This document shows positions 1 to 7,300 of a stretch of DNA of 8,238 nucleotides, in pieces. Below the pieces are notes generated by a model, which was not told where the DNA came from, searched no databases, and saw only the letters and a program-made list of their open reading frames with translations. The DNA is from Vulcanimicrobiota bacterium (lineage in GTDB: Bacteria > Vulcanimicrobiota > Vulcanimicrobiia > Vulcanimicrobiales > Vulcanimicrobiaceae). The DNA lies in the NCBI GenBank assembly GCA_019245995.1, contig JAFAQW010000084.1:1-8238 (forward strand), read 5' to 3'. Positions within the stretch are counted from its first letter, which is position 1. Every line of letters begins with the position of its first letter. Both the position numbers and the translations under genes were made by a program.

Positions 1-781
1 CACAGTCGGACGCCGGCACGTACGCGTGACGGTTCTCCTCGCATTGCGGCCACCCGTAATCGGCCACGCCCGGATGCGCCGAAAGGTCGTCGAGAAACTC
101 GTAGGGATGTCCGAACGGCAAATCGTCCTGGCCCGCGTCCCCAACCCAAACGTCGCCCGTGTCCGGATCGACCGCCAGCGCAATGGCGTTGCGAATGCGT
201 TTCGCTCGGAGCGTGAGCTGCGATCCGTCCAGGCGCGCGACCGAGACCGCCGACCGCGTGGGATCCACCTCGGTGCAGGGCGCGCCTCCGCCGTGCATTC
301 GCGCGTTGCACGACGAGCCGACCGCAACGTAGAGCCGATTGATCGAAAACGCGACGCTGGTGGTTACGTGGACGTCGCCATCGGTCCCGGGTGCGACGGG
401 CCCGCTTCGGACGTCCGCGACGCGGCGCATCGCACCGGCTTTTGTGCCGCCGTCATAAGGGATCGCCCAAACGTGGTGCATCGTGCCGACGTAGATCGTT
501 CTGTTCTCCCGCGCATATGCAACGCCGGAGGCATGTTCGTCGTCAAAATCGGCAAAAATGCGCGCAGGTTCGGCGTTTCCTTCGGCGTTGCGTAGGAGCC
601 ACACGTCTGACCCGGTCGTTCCGACAAGCAGGTCGCCGTTGGGCAGGGCCGCGAGTTCGCGTGCACCCGCGACTTCGGCGACGGTTTCGATGATAAAGCC
701 GGGCGGTACGTGCAGACCCGGTGCGGCGCGCGGCGTCGCCGCCAGTAGGGCTGCTCCAAGCAGCCCAAGAGCAACGCGCAT
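1..781 (-). CDS. Exported glucose/sorbosone dehydrogenase-like beta-propeller protein, 3' end cut by the window edge
   Basis: The reading frame from ATG at 781 is open for 260 codons to the left edge, so the C-terminal part is missing. Residues 1-20 form a short signal peptide with one basic residue, a Leu/Ala core and an Ala-rich end. The rest fits the glucose/sorbosone dehydrogenase (GSDH) family of six-bladed propellers: a GARELAALPNGDLLVGT segment (39-55), a GSSCN motif (156-160) with a second Cys at 169, RIRNAIALAVDPDTGDVWVGD (195-215), and YGWPQC (242-247). Known members oxidise sugars or aldehydes in the periplasm, often with PQQ. The substrate here cannot be read from the sequence, and some relatives have no proven enzyme activity. 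It lies 60 bases downstream of the Spy/CpxP-like gene on the same strand, with no clear Shine-Dalgarno of its own, so cotranscription is plausible. Family assignment is firm; cofactor and reaction are inferred. Confidence 0.85.
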   Translation of the reverse strand, partial: MRVALGLLGAALLAATPRAAPGLHVPPGFIIETVAEVAGARELAALPNGDLLVGTTGSDVWLLRNAEGNAEPARIFADFDDEHASGVAYARENRTIYVGTMHHVWAIPYDGGTKAGAMRRVADVRSGPVAPGTDGDVHVTTSVAFSINRLYVAVGSSCNARMHGGGAPCTEVDPTRSAVSVARLDGSQLTLRAKRIRNAIALAVDPDTGDVWVGDAGQDDLPFGHPYEFLDDLSAHPGVADYGWPQCEENRHAYVPASDC

Positions 782-798
782 GACGGCTTGTTCGGCCG

Positions 799-823
799 CG
801 CGGGCGCCGTTATCCCGCCCGCG
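799..823 (-). other. GC-rich hairpin in the gap between two minus-strand genes
   Basis: A perfect 8-base inverted repeat (CGCGGGCG at 799-806, CGCCCGCG at 816-823) flanks a 9-base loop. It sits in the 60-base gap between the Spy/CpxP-like gene and the GSDH-like gene. No U-run follows on the minus strand, so it is not a standard intrinsic terminator. It could be an mRNA 3'-end stabiliser, a partial attenuator, or chance in GC-rich DNA. Confidence 0.35.
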
Positions 824-841
824 ATTGGAGCGAAAGACCGA

Positions 842-1405
842 TTACGCCGGCGGCGGCCCCGGTTGCTGATCTTGCGGCGCGCCCTGCGGATAGGGCTGGT
901 TTTGCGGATAGGGCTGATTTTGCGGGTACGGCTGATTCTGCGGGTACTGTTGATTCGGCGGATATTGTCCGCGCTGCTGCATCATCGCCGCTCGCCGCTG
1001 ACGACGCAACTGACGCAACTGGTTGCGCTGATCGGGCGTCAGCACGCCCATGAGCTGACGGTGAAGCTCCCGGCTCGCTCCGCGATCTGACGCGCTGCCC
1101 TCGGGGTGCGACTGCGAAAATTGATGGATGAGCGATTGCATGCGCTGCTGCTGATCTGCGGAGAGGCTCAAGCCGCGCATGTGGCGGTTCCAGCGCTCTT
1201 GCATTCGGCCTTCACTCGGTATCGTGCGGTTGTAGCCGTTTCGCGAGTAGCGTCCCTGCTGCTGCGGATGCTGCTGTTGCTGGGGATACTGCTGTTGTTG
1301 CTGTGGATATTGGGGCTGCTGCTGCGGGTATTGCTGGGCGGCGACGCCTATCGGCAGCGCAAAAGCCATTGCCAGCACGCCGATCGCCAAGGACTTACTG
1401 TTCAT
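842..1405 (-). CDS. Exported Spy/CpxP-like LTxxQ protein with Q/P-rich repeat tails
   Basis: This 187-residue protein has a signal peptide (about 1-23, cleavage likely after VAA). An N-terminal tract of YPQQQ-type repeats follows (24-50), then a helical, Arg/Gln-rich core (about 62-145) and a C-terminal tract of NQPYPQ repeats (about 147-175) ending in Pro-rich sequence. The core holds two LTxxQ-type motifs about 40 residues apart: LSADQ at 81-85 and LTPDQ at 122-126. That spacing is typical of Spy/CpxP relatives, which act in the periplasm as ATP-independent chaperones or as regulators of the envelope stress response. The low-complexity tails are not part of classical Spy or CpxP, so chaperone activity is an inference. 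It lies 45 bases after pckA and 60 bases before the GSDH-like gene, all on one strand. The ATG at 1405 directly precedes the signal peptide; its ribosome binding site is weak. Confidence 0.75.
   Translation of the reverse strand: MNSKSLAIGVLAMAFALPIGVAAQQYPQQQPQYPQQQQQYPQQQQHPQQQGRYSRNGYNRTIPSEGRMQERWNRHMRGLSLSADQQQRMQSLIHQFSQSHPEGSASDRGASRELHRQLMGVLTPDQRNQLRQLRRQRRAAMMQQRGQYPPNQQYPQNQPYPQNQPYPQNQPYPQGAPQDQQPGPPPA
885..956. repeat. Four 18-base tandem repeats encoding NQPYPQ-type units
   Basis: Four units of 18 bases start at 885, 903, 921 and 939; the first two differ at a single position. A fifth, degenerate unit extends to about 974. On the minus strand they encode the six-residue NQ(P/Q)YPQ repeats in the C-terminal tail of the Spy/CpxP-like protein. 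Because the period is a multiple of three, gain or loss of a unit would keep the frame. Confidence 0.9.
1256..1336. repeat. CAG/CTG-type low-complexity tract encoding Gln/Pro/Tyr repeats
   Basis: This stretch is made of CTG, TTG and CTGTTG triplets on the plus strand with interspersed GGATA. On the minus strand it encodes residues 24-50 of the Spy/CpxP-like protein, mostly YPQQQ-like units. Read on the plus strand it gives a Leu-rich pseudo-membrane segment, which is an artefact of the repeat. Confidence 0.85.
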
Positions 1406-1450
1406 GGCTCGATCTTAGCCGGGACTCCCTATAGGTGCCTGAACGTGGGA

Positions 1451-3025
1451 TTAGGACGGAGCAAGCGGCCGGATTGCCGCAGCGCTCACCGCGTCCGAGA
1501 CCTGACCTTCGAAGCGCTTGAAGTTATTGAAGAAGAGTTCCGCGAGCTTGCGAGCCTGTTGGTCGTATGCGGACTTGTCGGCCCACGCGTTGCGCGGATT
1601 GAGCACTTCGGACGGAACGTCCGGTACCGACGTGGGAACGTTGAGGCCGAAGAATGGTTCCTGCTCGAAGCGCTCGGGGATGCGGCCTTCAATCGCCGCG
1701 TTGACCATTGCGCGCGTGTGAGCGATTGCCATGCGCTTTCCGACACCGTACGGCCCGCCGGACCAGCCCGTGTTGACGAGCCAGCACTCTACCTCGTGTT
1801 GCTCGATCTTGCGGCCGAGCAGCGCGGCGTAGACTGAGGGGTGATGGACCATGAACGGTGCGCCGAAACAGGTGGAAAAGGTGGCCTGGGGCTCGCTCAC
1901 GCCGCGTTCGGTTCCCGCCACTTTCGCGGTATAGCCCGAAAGAAAGTGATACATCGCCTGTTCGCGGGAGAGTTTCGCGATCGGGGGCAGCACGCCGAAC
2001 GCGTCCGCGGTGAGCATGATGATGGTCTTGGGGTGTCCAGCCTGGCTCGAGGGGACGACGTTCGGAATGTATCGCAACGGATAGGCGGAGCGCGTGTTCT
2101 CCGTCTTGGCGTCCGAGTCTACGTTCAACGCGCGCGTCGACTCGTCGTACGCCACGTTCTCGATGACCGTCGCAAAGCGGTTGGTGGCGGCCCATATCTC
2201 GGGCTCCGCTTTGGGAGACAGCCGAATCACCTTCGCATAACATCCGCCCTCGAAGTTGAAAACGCCGTCGGCCGACCAGCCATGCTCGTCGTCGCCGATC
2301 AACGGACGCCGCGAGTCGGACGACAGCGTGGTCTTCCCCGTCCCCGAGAGTCCAAAAAGGATTGCGACGTCGCCCATCGACCCGACGTTTGCCGAACAAT
2401 GCATCGGCAGCGTGTCGCGCAACGGCAGCAGATAGTTCATGACGGTGAATACCGATTTCTTGATCTCGCCGGCGTAGCGAGTTCCACCGATAAGAATGAT
2501 CCGGCGCGCCAAGTTGACAAGGATGAACGTTCCGGAACGGGTACCGTCGCGTTGGGGGTCGGCTTGAAACAGCGCCGCATCCACGACCGTGAACTCCGGC
2601 GTAAAACCGGCGTCGGGCCGGGACGGCGCGATGAAAAGGTGGCGTGCGAACAGATTGTGCCACGCAAGCTCGGTGTAGACCCGCAGCGGAACGCGATAGC
2701 GCTCGTCGGCGCCGACGTAGCAGTCGAGCGAATAGACCTCACGCTCCGACAGGTAGGCGGAGACTCGTTCCCAGAGTGCATCGAAGCGCTCCTCCGAAAT
2801 TGCCTGATTCGTTTCGCTCCAGTCAATGTGCCGTTCGCTGGAGGCTTCGCGCACGAAAAACTTATCCTTCGGCGAGCGCCCGGTATGCGGCCGCGTATCG
2901 ACGATCAGCTGACCGTCGATGCCCAGAATGCCTTCGCCGCGCGCGATCGCGTGTTCGATTAATTGCGGCGTGGAGAGATTCTCCCATAGCTTGACGACCT
3001 TGAGCTTCTCGGGAACGGTAAGAAT
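1451..3025 (-). CDS. pckA: Phosphoenolpyruvate carboxykinase (ATP), probable ATT start
   Basis: PckA converts oxaloacetate and ATP to phosphoenolpyruvate, CO2 and ADP in the cytoplasm, the first committed step of gluconeogenesis from TCA-cycle intermediates. With the start placed at ATT (3023-3025) the protein has 524 residues, normal for the ATP-dependent family (about 520-540). Visible motifs are HTGRSPKDK with the substrate-binding Arg (R50), GGTRYAGEIKK (180-190, with Tyr184, Lys189 and Lys190), the conserved His209 in MHCSANVG, the P-loop GLSGTGKT (225-232), the metal-binding LIGDDEHGW (242-250) and the nucleotide-contacting Arg312 in ENTRSAYP. The C-terminal half contains NTGWSGGPYGVGKRM. 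All expected catalytic residues are present, so the enzyme should be active. There is no in-frame ATG, GTG or TTG between the upstream stop (3134-3136) and GTG at 2854, and GTG 2854 would delete R50. The start was chosen from a strong Shine-Dalgarno and from family homology beginning about residue 10. It is divergent from the P1 peptidase gene. Confidence 0.95.
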   Translation of the reverse strand: MLTVPEKLKVVKLWENLSTPQLIEHAIARGEGILGIDGQLIVDTRPHTGRSPKDKFFVREASSERHIDWSETNQAISEERFDALWERVSAYLSEREVYSLDCYVGADERYRVPLRVYTELAWHNLFARHLFIAPSRPDAGFTPEFTVVDAALFQADPQRDGTRSGTFILVNLARRIILIGGTRYAGEIKKSVFTVMNYLLPLRDTLPMHCSANVGSMGDVAILFGLSGTGKTTLSSDSRRPLIGDDEHGWSADGVFNFEGGCYAKVIRLSPKAEPEIWAATNRFATVIENVAYDESTRALNVDSDAKTENTRSAYPLRYIPNVVPSSQAGHPKTIIMLTADAFGVLPPIAKLSREQAMYHFLSGYTAKVAGTERGVSEPQATFSTCFGAPFMVHHPSVYAALLGRKIEQHEVECWLVNTGWSGGPYGVGKRMAIAHTRAMVNAAIEGRIPERFEQEPFFGLNVPTSVPDVPSEVLNPRNAWADKSAYDQQARKLAELFFNNFKRFEGQVSDAVSAAAIRPLAPS

Positions 3026-3032
3026 GGCAAAG

Positions 3033-3040
3033 ACCTCCTC
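3033..3040 (-). promoter_or_regulatory. Strong Shine-Dalgarno of pckA that points to an ATT start
   Basis: Read on the minus strand this is GAGGAGGT, matching the 16S rRNA anti-Shine-Dalgarno almost perfectly. Its last base is 7 bases before ATT at 3025-3023, an ideal spacing. The TTG nearby (3030-3028) is in a different frame and soon meets a stop. This site therefore decides the pckA start. Confidence 0.75.
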
Positions 3041-3080
3041 TATCGACTCGCCCGCCGTTGTTTTCCGCGAAGAACGCGCC

Positions 3081-3092
3081 CGCCTGCAGGCG
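3081..3092. promoter_or_regulatory. 12-base perfect palindrome in the divergent gap
   Basis: CGCCTGCAGGCG reads identically on both strands. It lies between pckA and the P1 peptidase gene, and its AGG is the only Shine-Dalgarno-like element for a GTG start at 3098. It could be a small operator or a hairpin that hides this ribosome binding site, but one palindrome of this length in GC-rich DNA may be chance. Confidence 0.25.
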
Positions 3093-3097
3093 CCGCG

Positions 3098-4288
3098 GTG
3101 GACGAATCCAATGGCAACTTCATGCGATGGATGCTACTGTTCTCGGCGTTGCTGGCGCTCATGCTCTGGAGCGCCGCTCCGCTACGTGCAGTCTTACCGT
3201 TTCATTTTGGCGCCTACGCAGCCGGACCCCTCGACGCCATTACCGACGTGGGGGACGTGCGGGTCGCGCATCTGACAAAAGTCGAGGGACGCGACATTCG
3301 GACGGGCGCCACGGCGATACTCCCGAACGCCGATCCGTGGGATCACAAGGTTTCGGCTGCCTTCTTCGCGTTCAACGGCAACGGCGAGATGACGGGAACG
3401 CACTGGATCCGCGAATCGGGCTATCTCGAAGAGCCCATCGTGCTGACCGACACGCTCGACGTCGGCCGGGCGGTCGACGGCGTCGTCAGCTGGGTCATCG
3501 AGCACCACCACGCCGTCGGTCGAGGCGACGACGTGCCGTTGCCCGTGGTCGCAGAATGCGACGATGGAACGCTCAACGACATTCAGGCGCGCGCCGTTTC
3601 CTCCGCCGACGTCGTGCATCTCCTGGATAGCGCGGCGACGGGGCAGTTCGCCCGAGGGAGCGTGGGCGGCGGCACGGGCATGAACGCCTTTGGTTTTCGA
3701 GCCGGAATCGGGTCGGCATCGCGCATGCTCTCGAGCGCGCTCGGCGGCTACCGGATCGGCGTACTCGTCAACGATAACACGGGCAGCGCGCGCCGGCAGT
3801 TGACGATTCTCGGCGTTCCGGTCGGCGAACGTCTGCTCCACGAGTTTCGTCCCGTCTATCCGGCCGATGCGGCGTTACACGGCAGACTCGCCCAAGGCAG
3901 CATCGTCATCGTCGTCGCGACCGACGCGCCGCTGGACAGCCGTCAACTGCGCGCACTGGCGCTGCGCGCTTCGATGGGAATGGCGCGAACCGGACTTACT
4001 TCTTCCGTCGGAAGCGGCGACTTGATTGTAGCGTTTTCAACGTCAAGAGTCTTCCACCGAGTTGCGAACTTCACCGTCGCGGCGCCGAAAGATCCGATCG
4101 TCGAAAACGACGACATGCTCGACGCGCTCTTCACGGCCACCGCCGAGGCGACGGAGGCCGCCATCTACGACGCGCTGTTCGAGGCGACGACCGCGACCGG
4201 TTACGGCGGAACGACGATCTACGCGCTTCCGCGCGAGCGCACGTTGCAAATGCTCCGCGACGCAGGCGCAATCCGCGGGCGGACCTAA
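3098..4288 (+). CDS. P1-family (S58, DmpA/BapA-like) peptidase, probably exported
   Basis: The P1/S58 family contains self-cleaving N-terminal-nucleophile aminopeptidases: DmpA releases L- and D-amino acids, and BapA cleaves beta-peptides. This 396-residue protein follows the family from LDAITDVGDVRVAHLT (45-60) through RTGATAILPN (68-77), the AECDDGTLND motif (152-161), GSVGGGTGM (187-195) and VVATDAPLDSRQL (272-284) to the SGDLIVAFST block (306-315). The expected autoproteolytic bond is Gly187-Ser188, which frees Ser188 as nucleophile. A hydrophobic N-terminal segment (about 12-31) ending in LRA looks like a signal peptide, so the enzyme is probably periplasmic or secreted. The start is uncertain: GTG at 3098 has a weak AGG seven bases upstream, while ATG at 3122 gives a tidier signal peptide but no clear ribosome site. 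Thirteen bases separate its TAA from dnaE. The substrate is unknown. Confidence 0.88.
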   Translation: MDESNGNFMRWMLLFSALLALMLWSAAPLRAVLPFHFGAYAAGPLDAITDVGDVRVAHLTKVEGRDIRTGATAILPNADPWDHKVSAAFFAFNGNGEMTGTHWIRESGYLEEPIVLTDTLDVGRAVDGVVSWVIEHHHAVGRGDDVPLPVVAECDDGTLNDIQARAVSSADVVHLLDSAATGQFARGSVGGGTGMNAFGFRAGIGSASRMLSSALGGYRIGVLVNDNTGSARRQLTILGVPVGERLLHEFRPVYPADAALHGRLAQGSIVIVVATDAPLDSRQLRALALRASMGMARTGLTSSVGSGDLIVAFSTSRVFHRVANFTVAAPKDPIVENDDMLDALFTATAEATEAAIYDALFEATTATGYGGTTIYALPRERTLQMLRDAGAIRGRT

Positions 4289-4292
4289 ATCT

Positions 4293-4296
4293 GGAG
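4293..4296 (+). promoter_or_regulatory. Ribosome binding site of dnaE
   Basis: GGAG lies five bases before ATG 4302, inside the 13-base gap after the peptidase stop codon. It supports ATG 4302 over the frame extension that reaches back to 4062 inside the peptidase gene. Confidence 0.6.
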
Positions 4297-4301
4297 CCGG
4301 C

Positions 4302-7300
4302 ATGAGCGGCTTCGTTCATCTGCACGTTCATTCTGAGTACTCGCTGCTGGACGGCGCCTGCAGAATCGACCGCCTCTGCCGAGAAGTCGCCGAATCCGGA
4401 GCGCCGGCGGTGGCGCTGACGGATCATGGCGTGATGTACGGGGCCATGGACTTCTACTATGCGGCACGTAACGCCGGCCTCACCCCGATTCTGGGCTGCG
4501 AGGCGTACGTTGCGCCGAGAGGCCGGGTCGACCGTTCCGCACGCGAGGAGGCACACGTCACGCTGCTGGCGGCAGACCTCGTCGGCTATCGCAACCTCAT
4601 CGCGCTCGTGTCAAAAGGCTTCCTCGAAGGTTATTACTACAAGCCGAGAATCGACCTGGAGCTGCTGGCTCGGCATCACGATGGGCTCATCGTCCTGTCC
4701 GGCTGCATGTCGAGCCTCGTCGCCGCGCCGCTTTTGCGCGACGACTTCGATTCCGCGCTTGCAAGCGCCAAGACGTATCGGGACATCTTCGGCCGGCGCT
4801 TCTACATCGAAGTGATGCGCCACGGGATGCCGGAGCAGACCAAGATCAACGAGGGACTCGTTCGCGTCGCGCGAGAGCTCGATCTGGGAATCGTCGCCAC
4901 CAACGACACGCACTATGTCAAGCAAAGCGATGCGCCGATGCACGACGTGCTGCTGTGCATCGGCACGAGCAAGATGGTCTCCGACGCGAACCGGATGCGT
5001 TTCTATTCCGACCAATTCTATCTCAAGTCGCCCGACGAGATGCGCGCCCTGTGGAGCGACCTGCCCGAGGCCTGCGACGCTACGCTCGAGATCGCGAAAT
5101 CGGTCGATATTCGCATTCCCGAAAAGATCTTCCATTTACCTCAATATCCAGTGCCCCAAGAAGACTTTGGGCAGGAGAAGAGCGACGCGCAGTTCTTACG
5201 GGAGGTCTGCGAAGAGGGTTTGATCGAGCGTTACGGGCCCGAGCGCGCGAGGAATGATTCCGGCCTCCGTGCCCGCCTGAATTACGAGCTCGACGTCATA
5301 ACGAGCATGGGCTTCTCTTCGTACTTTCTGATCGTCTGGGACTTCGTGAAGTACGCGCGCGACGCCGGGATACCCGTCGGGCCGGGACGCGGATCGGCGG
5401 TCGGATCGCTGGTCGCATACTGTCTGAAGATCACGGACCTGGATCCGCTGCGGTTCAACTTGCTCTTCGAGCGCTTCCTCAACCCGGAACGCATTTCGAT
5501 GCCGGACATCGACACGGACTTCTGCGTGGAACGCCGCGACGAGATCATCCGCTACGTGACCGAAAAGTACGGCAAAGATCGCGTGGCGCAAATCGTGACG
5601 TTCGGAACGATGGCCGCGCGAGCCGCAATTCGGGATGCGGGCAGGGCGTTGGGAGTTCCCCTCGCGGACGTCGACCGCGTTGCCAAGCTCGTTCCGGCCG
5701 GTCCCGGCGGATTCCCCATCTCGCGGGCCGTCGAACAGATTCCGGAGCTCAAATCGCTCTATTCGACATCTCCAGAGATGCGCAAGCTTTTGGATACCGC
5801 GAAAGAGATCGAGGGCCTGGCCCGCAACGCCTCAACGCACGCGGCCGGCGTCGTCATCTCCGCCGGGCCGCTGACCGAATACACGCCGTTGGTCCGCTTT
5901 GGCGACGGCGGAATTAACACGCAGTACGACATGGAATCCATCGAGCGCATCGGCTTACTCAAGATGGACTTCCTGGGACTGCGCAACCTCACGGTGATCG
6001 ACAACGCGATCAAGGAGATACGGCGCACGGTCGACCCGAGCTTCGAGCTCGCGGGCGTGCCATTGGACGATGTCAAGACGTACGAGATGCTCGGCCGTGG
6101 AGAAACCATGGGGGTCTTTCAACTGGAATCGGACGGGATGAAGCGCGTGTGCGCCGAGCTTCAGCCGTCGCGCTTCGAGGACATCATCGCTCTGGTCGCG
6201 CTGTACCGGCCGGGCCCGATGGATTGGATCCCACAGTATATCGCGAACAAGCACGGCCGATCGACGCCCCAATATCTGCACCCGAAGCTCGAAACGATCC
6301 TTGCGGAGACCTACGGCACCCCCGTATATCAGGAACAGGCGATGCAAATGGCGCGCGACATCGCGGGTTTCTCCATGAGCGACGCGGACGAGCTGCGAAA
6401 AGTCATCGGCAAGAAGCAGAAAGACAAGATTCCGTATTATCAGGAAAAGTTCGTCGCTGGAGCTATGGCGACGTCGGGAATCGATCGTCCTCTGGCGGAA
6501 CGAATATTCCACTTCATCGAGCCGTTCGCCGGCTATGGCTTTAATAAGTCGCATGCCGCCGCTTACGGCCTGATCGCATATCAAACGGCCTACCTAAAGG
6601 CCAACCACCCGTTGCAGTACTTGGCAGCGTTGATGAGCTCGGTGGGTGATAAGACGGAGAAGCTCGTTGAGTACATCGAGGACGCGCGCCGGCTCGGGAT
6701 CAACGTCTTGCCGCCGGACGTCAACGAATCGTTGAGGAGCTTTGCCGTCATCGGCGGCGCCATTCGCTTCGGCTTGGCGGCGGTCAAAGGGATAGGAGAG
6801 GCCGCCGTTGCCAGCATCATCGACAGTCGTGAAAGTGGCGGCGCGTTCCAAGACGTCTTCGACTTGGCCGCTCGCGTCGATCCACGCGTGCTCAACCGGC
6901 GCGTCTTCGAGGCCTTGATCCGTTGCGGGGCCTTGGATGCGCTGCCGGGCAACCGTGCGCAAAAGCTGGCGGCGCTCGATACTGCCCTCGAACTGGCCGT
7001 TCGAAGCTCGCGCGACGCGGCACGCGGGCAGACGTCGCTCTTTGCGGAGACGAACGCGCAGCTCGCCGTGCTCGCACCAAAACTTCCGGAAGCGCCGGCG
7101 CCGAGCCACCGCGAGATGCTTTCGTGGGAGCGGGAGACGCTCGGCATCTTCATTTCTGGACACCCGCTCGCGGAGATAGCGCCCTCACTCGCGCGAAGCG
7201 GTGCGGCTTCGATCAGAGACTTGCGGGCCTTGGGTGACGACGCCGCCGTAACGATCGCGGGCGCCGTAACGAGCGTGCGCCGCACGTTGACGAAGTCTGG

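Noticed and set aside
364..774. A 136-codon minus-strand frame at the left end
   Set aside because: It is an alternative frame of the GSDH-like gene, which has a signal peptide and family motifs in its own frame.
1406..1450. A terminator between pckA and the Spy/CpxP-like gene
   Set aside because: Only a very short GGGA/TCCC pairing is visible and there is no U-run.
1106..1837. A 243-codon plus-strand frame with a Leu-rich, membrane-like segment
   Set aside because: The Leu run is the reverse reading of the CAG-type Gln repeats in the Spy/CpxP-like gene; the frame runs antisense to two supported genes.
2854..2854. GTG at 2854 as the pckA start
   Set aside because: It would remove the conserved RSPKDK segment and about 57 residues of family homology; no suitable ribosome binding site was recognised before it.
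1841..2962. A 373-codon plus-strand open frame across pckA
   Set aside because: It is antisense to a clearly conserved PEPCK, has an Arg-rich composition typical of GC-rich shadow frames and shows no recognisable domain.
4062..4301. An 80-codon N-terminal extension of dnaE
   Set aside because: It overlaps the peptidase gene, is Arg/Ser-rich with no family similarity, and the ribosome site and PHP homology both place the start at ATG 4302.
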